Below are positions 15,432 to 26,427 of a stretch of 64,000 nucleotides of DNA, in pieces. Under the pieces are notes generated by a model. It did not search any database and was not told the DNA's origin. It worked only from the letters and a program-made list of their open reading frames with translations. Source of the DNA: Burkholderiales bacterium (GTDB lineage: Bacteria > Pseudomonadota > Gammaproteobacteria > Burkholderiales > Casimicrobiaceae); the NCBI GenBank assembly GCA_017989135.1, contig JAGNQL010000003.1, positions 1 to 64,000 of the forward strand. Direction: 5' to 3'. The number at the start of each line of letters is the position of its first letter. Position 1 is the stretch's first letter. The translations under genes and the position numbers were made by a program.

Positions 15432-17197
15432 AAATGTGGAAAGCGAAGCAACGTACGCACGCGAACAAAGGGACTCCTCAGTTCGCAGTATGGCGTGTAC
15501 GTGCGGTCGCTTATGGTTTGCTCATCGGTTTCGTCACGCTTGCCGGTCGAGGCGTTTACTTGCAAGTCGTACAGCACGACGACTTAACGAAGCGCGGCGA
15601 CGCGCGCACGACGCGGGATTTGGTGCTGCCTGCGCATCGCGGGCGCCTTCTAGATCGTGAAGGAGCGGTGCTCGCGTCGAGCGTGCCAGCCAGTGGTGTG
15701 TTTGCCTTTCCAGACCAAGTGGAATTGACCACTCCGCAACGTGATAGTTTGGCCAAGGCGCTAAACATTCGAACCAAAGATCTCGACCGAAAACTCGATA
15801 CCGAGCGTGACTTAGTCTATCTCGCCCGTGGCATCGCGCCTGAGCAAGGGCAAATTATTTCCGCACTCAAAATTCCTGGCGTGGCGGTGCAAAAAGAGTT
15901 CAAGCGCGAATACCCTGCGCAAGAGGTCATGGGGCAGGTGCTGGGCATCACCAACGTTGACGATATTGGGCAGGAAGGCCTCGAACTCGCCCAAAACGAA
16001 TGGCTTTCGGGCAAGGCAGGTGCGCGTCGCGTGACCATTGATCGCCGTGGCGGCGTCGTGGAAGAGATCAGAAGCGTTCGCGCGCCACAGCAAGGACGCG
16101 ACTTGCAACTCGCGCTCGATAGTCGCGTGCAGCATTTAGCGTTTCGAGAGTTGAAACGAGGCGTCGATGCGCACCGCGCGAAAGGCGGCGCGGCAGTGGT
16201 GCTCGACGCGAAATCAGGTGAAATCATCGCGTTGGTGAATTACCCGACGTCAAACCCTAGCGACCGCTCAGCCGCAGCCACTGGTGGCTTGCGCAACCGC
16301 GCGGTGGCTGATTTGTTCGAGCCGGGCTCAACAATGAAAGCGTTCACGATTTCAACAGCCATAGAAACTGGTGTGTTGAAGCCCGACGCCTTCATACCGA
16401 TGCCAGGCAGTACCTACACGCTCAACGGCGCAACCATCCGTGACACGCACACGATTGGCGCTAACGGCGTCGCCTCGGTAACCGAAATTCTTCAAAAATC
16501 GAGCAACGTTGGCACTGCGCGCATCGCAGAGCGTTTGCCAAACGAAGTGATGTGGAGACAGTTGCAACGCGCTGGCTTCGGCCGCGCGCCACAAACTGGC
16601 GTGCCCGGTGAAGCGCACGGCCGCTTGCGCGCGCCTCAGTCGTGGCGGCCCATTGAAAAAGCGACGATGAGCTACGGCTATGGTTTGTCGGTCAATCTTG
16701 TGCAGCTTGCGCGGGCTTACACGGTTTTTGCCAATCAAGGTGCGCTGGTTGATGTGACGCTGCTTAAGAACGGCGGTGGCGCTCGAAAAACTCAGGTGTA
16801 CTCCAGCGGCACGATTGATGCGGTACTGCCGATGCTTGAGAAGGCCACAGCAAAAGAAGGTACCGCGCCGCTGTCGCAGATTCCGGGCTATCGCGTTGCG
16901 GGCAAAACGGGTACTGCGAAGAAGTTAGCAGGTGCAACGTACTCCGAAGGGCGCTACGTTGCATCGTTCGTGGGTTTGGCGCCGGTCAGTAATCCGCGCT
17001 ACGTGGTAGCCGTGATGATTGACGAGCCCAGTGGTGGCATTTTCTATGGCGGACAAGTTGCCGCGCCGGTGTTTTCCAGCGTGATGGGGCAGACGCTTCG
17101 CTTGATGGAGGCGCCCTACGATGCGCCGTTGCCCAGCCAGCCCAATTCTCCAAACGCAAGTGACACGCTGGTGGCGGTTGTTCGGGAGCACCGCTGA
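15428..17197 (+). CDS. ftsI: Septal peptidoglycan transpeptidase FtsI (PBP3)
   Basis: A 589-residue class B penicillin-binding protein, which cross-links septal peptidoglycan with FtsW. One membrane helix near residues 26-45 is followed by the pedestal domain and the transpeptidase domain. All three active-site motifs are present: STMK at 301-304 (nucleophile Ser301), SSN at 358-360 and KTG at 493-495. Start is the ATG overlapping ftsL. Length is normal for betaproteobacterial FtsI. Confidence 0.97.
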   Translation: MKMWKAKQRTHANKGTPQFAVWRVRAVAYGLLIGFVTLAGRGVYLQVVQHDDLTKRGDARTTRDLVLPAHRGRLLDREGAVLASSVPASGVFAFPDQVELTTPQRDSLAKALNIRTKDLDRKLDTERDLVYLARGIAPEQGQIISALKIPGVAVQKEFKREYPAQEVMGQVLGITNVDDIGQEGLELAQNEWLSGKAGARRVTIDRRGGVVEEIRSVRAPQQGRDLQLALDSRVQHLAFRELKRGVDAHRAKGGAAVVLDAKSGEIIALVNYPTSNPSDRSAAATGGLRNRAVADLFEPGSTMKAFTISTAIETGVLKPDAFIPMPGSTYTLNGATIRDTHTIGANGVASVTEILQKSSNVGTARIAERLPNEVMWRQLQRAGFGRAPQTGVPGEAHGRLRAPQSWRPIEKATMSYGYGLSVNLVQLARAYTVFANQGALVDVTLLKNGGGARKTQVYSSGTIDAVLPMLEKATAKEGTAPLSQIPGYRVAGKTGTAKKLAGATYSEGRYVASFVGLAPVSNPRYVVAVMIDEPSGGIFYGGQVAAPVFSSVMGQTLRLMEAPYDAPLPSQPNSPNASDTLVAVVREHR

Positions 17198-18732
17198 TGA
17201 GTGAAGTTGCGACATCCGTGGCAGATGTGTTGTCCTCGCTTGATGCGTTGGGTATTAAGCGGCAACGCATGACCGTGGATTCGCGCTTGGTGGTCGCGGG
17301 CGACGTATTTGTCGCGATTCCCGGCGCCCGAGTCGATGGGCGAGATTTCGCAGTGGCGGCGCAGGCGCGCGGTGCGTCTGCGCTACTGTGGGACGCTGCG
17401 GGACTTCGGGTCGCCGACACCACGGAGATCACGATTCCCGTGATCGTTGTTGAGAATCTGTCAACGTTGCTCGGCCAGATTGCGGATGCGTTTTACGGGC
17501 AACCGTCGTCTCGTGTGAAGGTGTTTGGCATCACTGGCACCAACGGTAAGACTTCTATTGCCAATTGGCTCGCTCAGGCTTACAGCTTGTTAGGGCAAAA
17601 CTGCGGTGCGGTTGGCACCTTGGGCGTCAGCCTCGGCGACCAGTCCTGGCCAACCAACAACACAACGCCCGAAGCCGTATCTGTCCACACGATTTTGCGA
17701 GATCTGCACGAAGCGGGTGCGGTTTCTGTCGCGATGGAAGTTAGTTCGCATGCACTTGAACTTGGACGCGTGTCTGGCGTGCGATTTGCGACCGCGATCT
17801 TTACCAATCTTACGCAAGATCATCTCGACTTTCATGGCACGATGGAGGCGTATGGCGCCGCGAAACTCAAACTGTTCACTGACTATCCAGTAGCTAATCG
17901 CGTCGTAAATGTTGACGACGCGTTCGGTGAAACCATCGTAGCGCGTAAATTGCCAAACACCACTACCTACGGTCTTGAACGAGGTGACGTTCGCGGTGAA
18001 GTGCTGACGACAAGTTCTAGTGGCATGACGTTACGGCTTCATTTCGCGGGTAGCGCTGTTCGAGTAGATACTGCTTTGATCGGTCGCTTCAACGCTTCAA
18101 ATTTGATGGCCGTTGCAGCCACACTGCTCGCCGACCACGTTTCGCTTGAGACCGTTGCCAACGTCCTCGAAAAATTGAAAGCGGCGCCCGGTCGCATGCA
18201 ACGTGTTTTTGTGCAAGACGAAAACGCTCTGCCGAGCGTGTACGTTGATTACGCCCATACGCCGGATGCGCTCGCGAAGGCGCTCGATACCGTGCGTGAA
18301 ACTCAACCCAACAGCCTCACGGTTGTCTTCGGATGCGGGGGTGATCGTGATCGTCGCAAACGTCCGCTCATGGGCCAAATCGCAGATCAGCGCGCAGACC
18401 GTGTTTATGTCACGAGCGACAATCCGCGCAACGAATCTCCCGAGAGCATCATCACCGAAATAGTGAGCGGGATGAGCGCTGACAAAGCGAAGCTTGAAAT
18501 CGTTGTTCAACGACGCGACGCTATCCACGCAGCAATCCACGCAGCGCAAAGTTCGGATGCTGTGCTGATTGCGGGCAAAGGACATGAGCTTTACCAAGAA
18601 ATTTTCGGTGAGCGGCTCCCTTTTTCGGACGAGCTCGAAGCTCAGGGTGCACTTCAGTCGTACCGCATTTTCACGACGGCGGCCCCACGAAGCAGTAGCA
18701 ACACACAGGCGGCTAGTCATGTGGGCGAGTGA
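17197..18732 (+). CDS. murE: UDP-MurNAc-L-Ala-D-Glu:meso-diaminopimelate ligase
   Basis: A 511-residue Mur ligase that adds the third residue of the peptidoglycan stem. The ATP loop FGITGTNGKTSI lies near residue 110, the central domain follows with EVSSHAL, and the C-terminal domain has DYAHTPDAL. The DNPR motif near residue 409 (TSDNPRNESPE) marks specificity for meso-diaminopimelate rather than lysine. Starts in the stop codon of ftsI (TGATG) and overlaps murF by 14 bases. Confidence 0.97.
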   Translation: MSEVATSVADVLSSLDALGIKRQRMTVDSRLVVAGDVFVAIPGARVDGRDFAVAAQARGASALLWDAAGLRVADTTEITIPVIVVENLSTLLGQIADAFYGQPSSRVKVFGITGTNGKTSIANWLAQAYSLLGQNCGAVGTLGVSLGDQSWPTNNTTPEAVSVHTILRDLHEAGAVSVAMEVSSHALELGRVSGVRFATAIFTNLTQDHLDFHGTMEAYGAAKLKLFTDYPVANRVVNVDDAFGETIVARKLPNTTTYGLERGDVRGEVLTTSSSGMTLRLHFAGSAVRVDTALIGRFNASNLMAVAATLLADHVSLETVANVLEKLKAAPGRMQRVFVQDENALPSVYVDYAHTPDALAKALDTVRETQPNSLTVVFGCGGDRDRRKRPLMGQIADQRADRVYVTSDNPRNESPESIITEIVSGMSADKAKLEIVVQRRDAIHAAIHAAQSSDAVLIAGKGHELYQEIFGERLPFSDELEAQGALQSYRIFTTAAPRSSSNTQAASHVGE

Positions 18733-20092
18733 CATGTTGGCCAAAGCCTGCGCTGCGACGGTGACTGGGCCGAACACAGCGTTCTCGTCCGTGTCGATTG
18801 ATACGCGTACTGTGATGCCTGGCGCGTTGTTCGTGGCGTTGCGTGGTGAGAACTTTGACGGTCATCGTTTCGTTGAACAAGCGGTTGCTGCGGGAGCGTT
18901 GGGCGTAGTCGTTTCGCAACCCGTCGTACTTCCATCGCATGTAACGATCATCAACGTTACGGACACGCTTATCGCCTTGCAACAGATGGGGCACGCGGCA
19001 CGCATGGCGTTCGACGGACCGGTGGTTGCGGTCACCGGAAGCAACGGAAAGACCACGACAAAGCAGCTGATTGCTTCGGTGTGTCGTGCGCACTATGGAT
19101 CCGAGGCCGTTCTCGCGACCGAAGGCAATCTGAACAATCACATTGGCGTTCCGCTCACGCTCCTGCGACTGCGCCCAACACACCAGATCGCAGTGATCGA
19201 AATGGGCATGAATCACTTCGGCGAGATTGCATTGCTGAGCGGCCTGGTCGAGCCGACGATAGCGGTGATTACCAACGCTGGCCCCGCGCATTTGGAGGGC
19301 GTGGGTTCCATCGAAGGAGTTGCCGCCGCAAAAGGCGAAATTTTCCAAGGCCTACGCGCCAACGGGGTTGCGGTGCTCAACGCTGACGATCCGTTTCAGG
19401 CGTACTGGCAAGTGCAGTCGCGGGCATATCGCCGGACCACGTTTGGCCTGCACGCTACAGCAGACATCGCAGGAAGTTACGATGCTGCGCGCACTTCGTT
19501 GAAGTTTACGTTCTCGCCATCGGCAAGTTCCGTGACCATCAAGCTTCCCTTTGCCGGTGAACACAATGCGCAGAACGCACTGGCCGCGGCTGCGGTGGGG
19601 CGAGCGTTGGGTATAGCTGATGTTGAGATTGCGTCGGGACTCGAAACGGCTTCAAACATCGGCGGACGCCTAGCGCGCATCACATTGTCCGACGGCACCA
19701 AGCTGATCGACGACAGTTACAACGCCAATCCAGCCTCAATACGTGCAGCCGCTCAAGTGTTGCTCGCGGAACCTGGGGCGAAGGTTCTAGTGATCGGCGA
19801 CATGGCAGAAATAGGCGCAAGCAGCGATGCAATGCACCAGGCATTACTTAACGATTTAGCCACGCTTCCGATCGCTGCTGTCTTTACGCTTGGTGATCGC
19901 ATGCAGCGCGCTGCCGCCGCCATGGCGATTTCGCCTGATCGCGTGACGACGTTCATCGACATTGACACGCTTGTTTCAGCGCTCAAAGCGCGCCTGTCGC
20001 CGAATACGACGCTACTGGTCAAAGGCTCGCGCTCAATGGCGATGGAGCGAGTCATAAAGAAATTAGAACCAACATATAAGGGGGCGCACTAA
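18719..20092 (+). CDS. murF: UDP-MurNAc-tripeptide:D-Ala-D-Ala ligase
   Basis: A 457-residue Mur ligase that adds the D-Ala-D-Ala dipeptide, completing the stem peptide. ATP loop [15 protein letters not shown] is near residue 105; [10 protein letters not shown] and [13 protein letters not shown] are typical of MurF. I choose ATG 18719 (MWASDM) rather than the 150-base longer frame that runs through murE. Its substrate needs a D-Ala-D-Ala ligase, and no ddl gene is in this cluster. Confidence 0.96.
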   Translation: MWASDMLAKACAATVTGPNTAFSSVSIDTRTVMPGALFVALRGENFDGHRFVEQAVAAGALGVVVSQPVVLPSHVTIINVTDTLIALQQMGHAARMAFDGPVVAVTGSNGKTTTKQLIASVCRAHYGSEAVLATEGNLNNHIGVPLTLLRLRPTHQIAVIEMGMNHFGEIALLSGLVEPTIAVITNAGPAHLEGVGSIEGVAAAKGEIFQGLRANGVAVLNADDPFQAYWQVQSRAYRRTTFGLHATADIAGSYDAARTSLKFTFSPSASSVTIKLPFAGEHNAQNALAAAAVGRALGIADVEIASGLETASNIGGRLARITLSDGTKLIDDSYNANPASIRAAAQVLLAEPGAKVLVIGDMAEIGASSDAMHQALLNDLATLPIAAVFTLGDRMQRAAAAMAISPDRVTTFIDIDTLVSALKARLSPNTTLLVKGSRSMAMERVIKKLEPTYKGAH

Positions 20093-21246
20093 TGCTGCTC
20101 TGGCTCGCGAATTTATTGAGCACCGAAGTGAGGGCGTTCTCTGCGTTTAACTACATCACACTGCGCAGCGTCTTAGCCTGCGCGACGGCAATGGCGATTG
20201 CGCTGGCTATCGGACCGCGCATGATACGTTGGTTGCTCGACATGAAAATAGGTCAAGCGGTGCGCAGCGATGGCCCGCAATCGCATTTGGCTAAACAAGG
20301 TACGCCCACGATGGGCGGAGCGATGGTGTTGACCGCGATTGCGATTTCGACCTTGCTGTGGGCTGATTTGAGTAACCGGTTTGTGTGGGTTGTGCTCTTT
20401 GTTATGGTGGGCTACGGCGCAATTGGCTGGGTGGATGACTATCGAAAAGTGGTCCACAAAAACCCGAAGGGAATGTCGGCTAAAGAGAAACTGTTTTGGC
20501 AAGCGTTGATTGGCATCATCGCGTCAACCTACCTCGCGTTTGCCGTGTCTGCGCCTAGTACGAGCAAAATTTTTGAGTTGATATTTGCGTGGGTACAGAG
20601 CGGCTTCACCAAAGATCTGCCGTCCCAGGCGGATCTCATCGTTCCATTCTTTAAGAACGTGGGCTACCCGCTTGGCGTGTTTGGCTTCATCGCATTGACT
20701 TGGTGCGTAATCGTGGGAACGAGTAACGCGGTCAATTTGACCGATGGCCTCGATGGCTTGGCGATCATGCCTGTTGTGATGGTGGGCAGCGCACTGGCAG
20801 TGTTCGCGTATGTCGTGGGACGTGTCGATTATTCCAAGTATTTATTGTTTCCGTACATTCCGGGCGCGGCTGAACTGATGGTGTTCTGCGGAGCGATGGC
20901 AGGTGCCGGACTGGGGTTTCTGTGGTTCAACGCGCACCCGGCCCGAGTGTTTATGGGGGATGTCGGCGCGCTTTCGTTAGGCGCATCGCTGGGCACCATC
21001 GCGGTAATTGTGCGTCAGGAAATCGTCTTGGTCGTAATGGGCGGTGTGTTCGTTGCTGAGACGATCTCCGTGATGTTGCAAGTGGGTTACTTCAAGTACA
21101 GCAAAGGCAAGCGAATTTTTCGAATGGCTCCCTTGCACCACCACTTTGAATTGGGAGGTTGGCATGAGAACCATGTCGTCATTCGGCTGTGGATCATCAC
21201 GATGTTCCTAGTTCTGGCTGGTCTCTCCACGCTCAAGCTCCGCTAA
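20092..21246 (+). CDS. mraY: Phospho-MurNAc-pentapeptide transferase (lipid I synthase)
   Basis: A 384-residue polytopic membrane enzyme that moves phospho-MurNAc-pentapeptide onto undecaprenyl phosphate. Family marks are [23 protein letters not shown], the aspartate-rich [10 protein letters not shown] near residue 220, [12 protein letters not shown] and the [11 protein letters not shown] loop near 350. About ten hydrophobic helices. Starts in the murF stop codon (TAATG). Confidence 0.97.
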   Translation: MLLWLANLLSTEVRAFSAFNYITLRSVLACATAMAIALAIGPRMIRWLLDMKIGQAVRSDGPQSHLAKQGTPTMGGAMVLTAIAISTLLWADLSNRFVWVVLFVMVGYGAIGWVDDYRKVVHKNPKGMSAKEKLFWQALIGIIASTYLAFAVSAPSTSKIFELIFAWVQSGFTKDLPSQADLIVPFFKNVGYPLGVFGFIALTWCVIVGTSNAVNLTDGLDGLAIMPVVMVGSALAVFAYVVGRVDYSKYLLFPYIPGAAELMVFCGAMAGAGLGFLWFNAHPARVFMGDVGALSLGASLGTIAVIVRQEIVLVVMGGVFVAETISVMLQVGYFKYSKGKRIFRMAPLHHHFELGGWHENHVVIRLWIITMFLVLAGLSTLKLR

Positions 21247-21282
21247 TCACTTAAACGTCTTATCGAAAGAAAGCTGCACATC

Positions 21283-22674
21283 GTGTTCCAGTGTTCGAAT
21301 GCAAGAGCGACCGTCGTGGGCCTTGGGGCCACCGGGTTATCGCTTGCGCGTTTCCTACACAAACGCGGAGCGCAGGTCACCGTAGTCGATAGCGGTGAAA
21401 CGCCTAGCGGACTGGAACAGTTGCGCTCGGTTTGTCCCAGCGTTGCGTTTCGCCAAATCGATCTGTCGCATGATTCCTTGCCGGCGAGCGACTTCGTCGC
21501 TCTATCGCCCGGTGTGCCGCGCGCGCTGTCTGCGCTGCAACAGGTGATCAGTTCCGGCGTCCCCGTGGTGGGCGACATTGAGTTGTTCGCTCGCGTGGTT
21601 TCACCGCATGCCGATGTAGTCGCCGTTACTGGATCAAACGGAAAAACTACGACGACGGCACTAGCCGGCGAGCTTGCCCGTAGCGTGCGCGCTGATACTT
21701 GCGTTGCAGGCAACATTGGCGTACCGATTCTCGACGCGCTGGATGAAAAGCCGGATTGTTCCAGCTGGGTCCTGGAGCTATCAAGTTTCCAATTGGAGTC
21801 AACGCAGTCGCTGAAACTTTCGTCTGCGGCCGTGTTGAACGTGACGGACAACCATCTGGATCGATATCAGAGCTTTTTCTCCTACGCAGCATCAAAGGAT
21901 CGAATTTTTGAACACGCGCGCAGCCAAGTGCTCAACCGCGCCGACCCGTGGTCAATGAGCATGCGACGCACCGGTGTTGATGTCGTTACATTTGGGACTG
22001 ACGCGCCTGCTACCGCTGCTGATTTTGGTGTGAGAGTTGGTAGCAATGGGGAATTCTTAGTGTGCGGGGACAAAGTCGTTTTGCCATGCGCTGAACTGGG
22101 CGTGGGCGGTGCGCACAACGCTCAAAATGCGCTCGCGGCGCTTGCGCTCACGCGGCCCTTTGAAGTGCCACTTGCTGCTCAGCAGACAGTATTGCGTAGC
22201 TTCGACGGTATGCCGCATCGCTACCAATTGCTAGGGGCGATCAGCGGGGTGAGCGTTATTGATGACTCTAAAGCTACGACGGTCGTGGCGACCGCCGCAG
22301 CGTTGTCCGGAAGTGTTCGGACGACCTGGCTAATCGCCGGCGGCGATGGTAAGGGGCAGGATTTTGCCGCGCTCGGCGCGATAGCCGCGAGAAGCTGCAA
22401 AGCGGTCTACCTGATCGGCCGCGATGCGAACAAGATTGCCGCGTCGCTGGAGCCGTATGGCGTTACGTATCGCCTATTTGAGTCGTTGCAAGATGCGACG
22501 CACGCTGCTCTTGAAGGGGCGGCTTCAGGAGACCGAGTGCTACTCTCGCCAGCCTGCGCTAGCTGGGACATGTTCAGAAACTACCATCATCGCGCCCAAG
22601 TGTTTGCTGATGCCGCCGCTGCTTGGGCCGCGGCACATGGGCGAGACTTCGCGGTCCGAAAGGGAGCGCGGTAA
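21283..22674 (+). CDS. murD: UDP-MurNAc-L-alanine:D-glutamate ligase
   Basis: A 463-residue Mur ligase for the second stem-peptide residue. An N-terminal Rossmann-like GLGATGLSLARFL is followed by the ATP loop [12 protein letters not shown] near residue 115, ELSSFQLE and DDSKATTVVA. The start is a GTG at 21283, 36 bases after mraY, the largest gap between adjacent genes from ftsL to ftsA; an ATG-less start is accepted because the beginning of the protein fits the family. The stop overlaps the ftsW ATG by one base. Confidence 0.95.
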   Translation: MFQCSNARATVVGLGATGLSLARFLHKRGAQVTVVDSGETPSGLEQLRSVCPSVAFRQIDLSHDSLPASDFVALSPGVPRALSALQQVISSGVPVVGDIELFARVVSPHADVVAVTGSNGKTTTTALAGELARSVRADTCVAGNIGVPILDALDEKPDCSSWVLELSSFQLESTQSLKLSSAAVLNVTDNHLDRYQSFFSYAASKDRIFEHARSQVLNRADPWSMSMRRTGVDVVTFGTDAPATAADFGVRVGSNGEFLVCGDKVVLPCAELGVGGAHNAQNALAALALTRPFEVPLAAQQTVLRSFDGMPHRYQLLGAISGVSVIDDSKATTVVATAAALSGSVRTTWLIAGGDGKGQDFAALGAIAARSCKAVYLIGRDANKIAASLEPYGVTYRLFESLQDATHAALEGAASGDRVLLSPACASWDMFRNYHHRAQVFADAAAAWAAAHGRDFAVRKGAR

Positions 22675-23939
22675 TGGCTCAAAGCTCTATCGTGTCAAAC
22701 CTCGGCCGATGGCCGACGCATGCGCGCGCGTGGATGTCCTCGCTGTTCAAACCCAACGCGGCGCCGACGACGCGCGGTGCGTCCCTGAGCACAGAAGAAT
22801 TTGATCTCAAGATCATTTGGGTGGCCGCGCTTCTCGTTGCGCTCGGGTTGTTGATGGTCTACTCGTCTTCTATCGCGAGTGCTAGCGAGAGCCGCTTTAC
22901 GCGTTACTCGCCCACCTATTTCTTTTCGCGGCAATGTCTATTTGTTTTGATCGGCGCGGTGCTCGCGTTATTCGTATTTGATACCTCACTGAAAACATGG
23001 GAGCGCATCGCGCCCTTGGTATTTATCGTCGCGTGTGTGCTGATTGTGGCCGTGTTGATTCCACATGTAGGCCGCAAAGTAAATGGCGCGATGCGCTGGA
23101 TTCCATTGGGACCATTTAGTTTGCAACCGTCTGAACTCATGAAGCTCGCGATGGTGCTGTTTGCTGCGCGCTACGCGGTGACCAAGGCAGACGTGTTACA
23201 TGCCGCACAACCATTGAAGCAAAGTTTACTGCAGGGTCTCGGTCCGTTCTTGTTAATCGCGTTGGTGGTGAGCGCTCTATTGTTAAGAGAGCCTGATTTC
23301 GGTGCGACGTTGGTGGTGCTCAGCACGGGTCTCCTAATTCTCTTCATGGCCGGCTTGGATCATCGCTTGGTACTGCCAGTGGTCGTTTTAGGTTTGGTTG
23401 CGGCCGTCGCACTGGTTTGGCTCGAACCGTATCGGTTGGAGCGCATTTTTGGCTTCCTCGATCCTTGGAAAGAAGAGTTCGGTAAGGGATACCAGCTAAC
23501 GCAGTCGCTGATGGCGATTGGTCGCGGTGGAATATTCGGACTCGGACTGGGCGCGGGCGTGTCTAAGCACTACTACTTACCCGAAGCGCACACCGATTTC
23601 ATCTTGGCAGTTACCGCTGAAGAGTTGGGGCTCGTCGGCGTGTTTGGTGTTGTGGGCGCGTATGCATGGCTCACGTGGCGCGCTTTTGCAATCGGCAAAG
23701 AAGCGCGCCGCTTGGAGCAGCCATTTGCTGCGTTAGTCGCGCAGGGGATCGGTACCTTGTTCGGGATTCAGTCGCTAATCAACATCGCAGTAAACATGGG
23801 TTTCGCGCCGACGAAAGGGTTGACCTTGCCGCTCATGTCCTATGGAGGCAGCGGCATGATTGCCAGTCTCGTGACACTGTCCGTGCTCGTGCGTGTCGAT
23901 TGGGAAAATCGCCGTTTGCTACGGGGATTTAAGGTATGA
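22674..23939 (+). CDS. ftsW: Septal peptidoglycan glycosyltransferase FtsW
   Basis: A 421-residue SEDS-family polymerase with about ten membrane helices, partner of FtsI. Marks: LLMVYSSSIA in the first helix, GRKVNGAMRWIPLGPFSLQPSE near residue 140, and the C-terminal NMGFAPTKGLTLPLMSYGG. The ATG at 22674 overlapping the murD stop is preferred to a longer frame. A cytoplasmic tail of about 45 residues precedes the first helix, longer than in many homologues. Confidence 0.96.
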   Translation: MAQSSIVSNLGRWPTHARAWMSSLFKPNAAPTTRGASLSTEEFDLKIIWVAALLVALGLLMVYSSSIASASESRFTRYSPTYFFSRQCLFVLIGAVLALFVFDTSLKTWERIAPLVFIVACVLIVAVLIPHVGRKVNGAMRWIPLGPFSLQPSELMKLAMVLFAARYAVTKADVLHAAQPLKQSLLQGLGPFLLIALVVSALLLREPDFGATLVVLSTGLLILFMAGLDHRLVLPVVVLGLVAAVALVWLEPYRLERIFGFLDPWKEEFGKGYQLTQSLMAIGRGGIFGLGLGAGVSKHYYLPEAHTDFILAVTAEELGLVGVFGVVGAYAWLTWRAFAIGKEARRLEQPFAALVAQGIGTLFGIQSLINIAVNMGFAPTKGLTLPLMSYGGSGMIASLVTLSVLVRVDWENRRLLRGFKV

Positions 23940-25027
23940 CGCGGCATTTGCTCATGATGGCGGGGGGCACCGGCGGGCACATCTTTCCGGGACTCGCCGT
24001 CGCGCGTGCAATGCGCGAGCGCGGGTGGCGTGTGAGCTGGTTAGGAACAGAAACCGGCATGGAGCAAACGCTCGTGCCGCGCGATCTCTTTCCGTTGCAT
24101 ACGATTGATTTTGTAGGCATCGTGGGCCGTGGGCTCAAACCGAAACTGGCGCTTCCTTGGCGCTTGCTCAAGGCCTATCGACGCGGTCTCAAACTGATTG
24201 ACGAGATCAAACCCGACGTTGTGATTGGCATGGGTGGCTACCCGACGGTACCGGTGGGTTTGGCCGCGCGCGGTAAGGGTGTGCCTTTGGTTATTCACCA
24301 GAGCGATGCCGTCGCCGGTTTGGCCAATAGATTGCTCGCCCGCTTTGCGTCAAAGGTGCTGGTCGGTTTCCCAAGTGTTTTCAACGACGTCGCTCATAAG
24401 AGAGTCATTACGGGCAATCCGATCCGTCCAGAATTTGACGGCTTGCCGACGCCGAAGGCGCGAGCGTCGCGTCGTGCAGGTTCGCTGCACCTGCTAATGA
24501 TGGGGGGCAGTCGTGGGGCTGAGGCAGTTAACCGACTACTACCCGCTGCGCTTGCGCTGATTCCTGATTCACAACGGCCCGTCGTGACGCATCAAGCGGG
24601 GCGTGGCTCGCGCGAGAAAACGCAAGCGCGCTACGACGAACTTAATGTCGTAGCTAACGTGGTGGAGTTCATCGACGATTCACCGCGAGCTTTGGCTGAT
24701 TGCGACGTGTTTGTTGGACGAAGCGGTGCGAGCACTGTGTCGGAACTGGCCGCGCTGGGCGTGGCATCAATTCTTATTCCCTATCCGCACCACAAAGACC
24801 AACAGCAACTGCGTAACGCGCGCATTCTCGAAGCCGTGGGTGCTGCAAAAGTATTGCCGGAAACTGGCTTAACCAAAGAAACATTAGCTGCTGAAATCGC
24901 TGCGCTCACACGCGCCAATTGCCTCGCCATGTCGGACAATGCACTCACCGTCGCCAAGCCGAACGCAACTGCTGATATCTGTGCGGTCATCGAATCGCTT
25001 GCCGCAGCCAACGGAGGCACTCGATGA
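23936..25027 (+). CDS. murG: UDP-GlcNAc:lipid I GlcNAc transferase
   Basis: A 363-residue GT-B glycosyltransferase at the inner face of the membrane, making lipid II. It opens [18 protein letters not shown] (G-loop), with [14 protein letters not shown] near residue 105, [13 protein letters not shown] near 192 and the nucleotide site [17 protein letters not shown] near 265. ATGA overlaps on both sides. Length is usual. Confidence 0.97.
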   Translation: MTRHLLMMAGGTGGHIFPGLAVARAMRERGWRVSWLGTETGMEQTLVPRDLFPLHTIDFVGIVGRGLKPKLALPWRLLKAYRRGLKLIDEIKPDVVIGMGGYPTVPVGLAARGKGVPLVIHQSDAVAGLANRLLARFASKVLVGFPSVFNDVAHKRVITGNPIRPEFDGLPTPKARASRRAGSLHLLMMGGSRGAEAVNRLLPAALALIPDSQRPVVTHQAGRGSREKTQARYDELNVVANVVEFIDDSPRALADCDVFVGRSGASTVSELAALGVASILIPYPHHKDQQQLRNARILEAVGAAKVLPETGLTKETLAAEIAALTRANCLAMSDNALTVAKPNATADICAVIESLAAANGGTR

Positions 25028-26427
25028 AATTTCGTTTGCAAAATTTGCATTTCGTTGGCATTGGCGGTATCGGTATGAGCGGTATCGCCGAGGTTTTACA
25101 CAACCAAGGCTACAAAGTTAGCGGTAGCGACGCAGCAAACTCGCCCGCTCTGGAGCGACTCGCGTCACTGGGGATCCGTGTTTCGGTCGGGCATCAAGCA
25201 GCGAACTTGCAAGACGCACAAGCCGTCGTGGTGTCGACTGCAATCAATCCGTCGAATCCAGAAGTGGTTGCTGCGCGTTCGAGGAAACTACCGGTTGTGC
25301 CGCGCGCCGTCATGCTTGCTGAACTAATGCGTATGAAGCGTGGCATCGCCATTGCGGGTACGCACGGCAAGACCACAACGACATCGCTAGTCGCGAGCGT
25401 ACTCGCTGAGGGTGGTCTGGACCCGACGTTCGTTATTGGTGGCCGATTGTTGGCCGCAGGGTCAAACGCGCGCTTGGGCTCGGGCGAATTTTTGGTCGCC
25501 GAGGCCGATGAGTCGGATGCATCGTTCCTGCATCTTTCGCCCACGCTCGCGGTAATCACAAACATAGATGCTGATCACATGGAAACCTACGGACACAGCC
25601 TTGATCGCCTGCATCAAGCGTTCGTAGATTTTGCGCATCGCCTTCCGTTTTACGGTTCACTGTATGCCTGTATCGACGACGAAGGCGTCGCAGGGATATT
25701 GCCGCGCGTGGTCAAACCGGTCGTGACTTATGGCCTGTCCGAGGCCGCTGATATTCGTGCGACTGACATTCGCGCGGACGCGTCGATGATGCACTTCACT
25801 GCGAAACGAGAGCGCTACGCCGACTTGCCCGTGTCTGTTCAAGTCGCGGGTTTACATAACGTGCGAAACGCGCTCGCTGCTATCGCAATTGCGCAGGACT
25901 TGGAAGTGCCCGCCGATGCGATCGCGCGAGCTCTTCGAAATTTTGGCGGCGTGGGTCGTCGCTTCCAGCGCTACGGCGAAATCACGCATAACGGCGTCAA
26001 GTTTGAGTTGATTGACGACTACGGCCATCATCCAGTCGAATTGAAAACAACGCTCGCGGCCGCACGCGCTGCTTTCCCCGGACGTCGCTTGGTGCTTGCA
26101 TTTCAACCTCATCGCTACACGCGAACCCGCGATTTGTTTGAAGATTTCGCATCTGTCTTGTCGGACGTCGATCTGCTGTTACTGGCAGAGGTTTACTCAG
26201 CAGGTGAGCCTCCGATTACTGCCGCAGACGGCCGTGCACTCTCGCGAGCGATTCGATTGCGTGGCCGTGTCGAACCATTGTTCGTCGAAGACATTGCGAA
26301 CCTGCCTGCAGACTTGTTGCGCGTTGTTCGGGATGGGGATGTTGTGATGACGATGGGAGCCGGCTCCATTGGGGGCGCGGCTCAAAAAATTGTGACCGCG
26401 AGCATCGGAGGCGCAAGTGTGGTCTGA
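25024..26427 (+). CDS. murC: UDP-MurNAc:L-alanine ligase
   Basis: A 467-residue Mur ligase adding the first stem residue. N-terminal [20 protein letters not shown] loop [12 protein letters not shown] near residue 115, [13 protein letters not shown] and the C-terminal [12 protein letters not shown] are all present. In many betaproteobacteria murB and/or ddl follow here; instead ftsQ starts 11 bases before the murC stop. Confidence 0.97.
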   Translation: MKFRLQNLHFVGIGGIGMSGIAEVLHNQGYKVSGSDAANSPALERLASLGIRVSVGHQAANLQDAQAVVVSTAINPSNPEVVAARSRKLPVVPRAVMLAELMRMKRGIAIAGTHGKTTTTSLVASVLAEGGLDPTFVIGGRLLAAGSNARLGSGEFLVAEADESDASFLHLSPTLAVITNIDADHMETYGHSLDRLHQAFVDFAHRLPFYGSLYACIDDEGVAGILPRVVKPVVTYGLSEAADIRATDIRADASMMHFTAKRERYADLPVSVQVAGLHNVRNALAAIAIAQDLEVPADAIARALRNFGGVGRRFQRYGEITHNGVKFELIDDYGHHPVELKTTLAAARAAFPGRRLVLAFQPHRYTRTRDLFEDFASVLSDVDLLLLAEVYSAGEPPITAADGRALSRAIRLRGRVEPLFVEDIANLPADLLRVVRDGDVVMTMGAGSIGGAAQKIVTASIGGASVV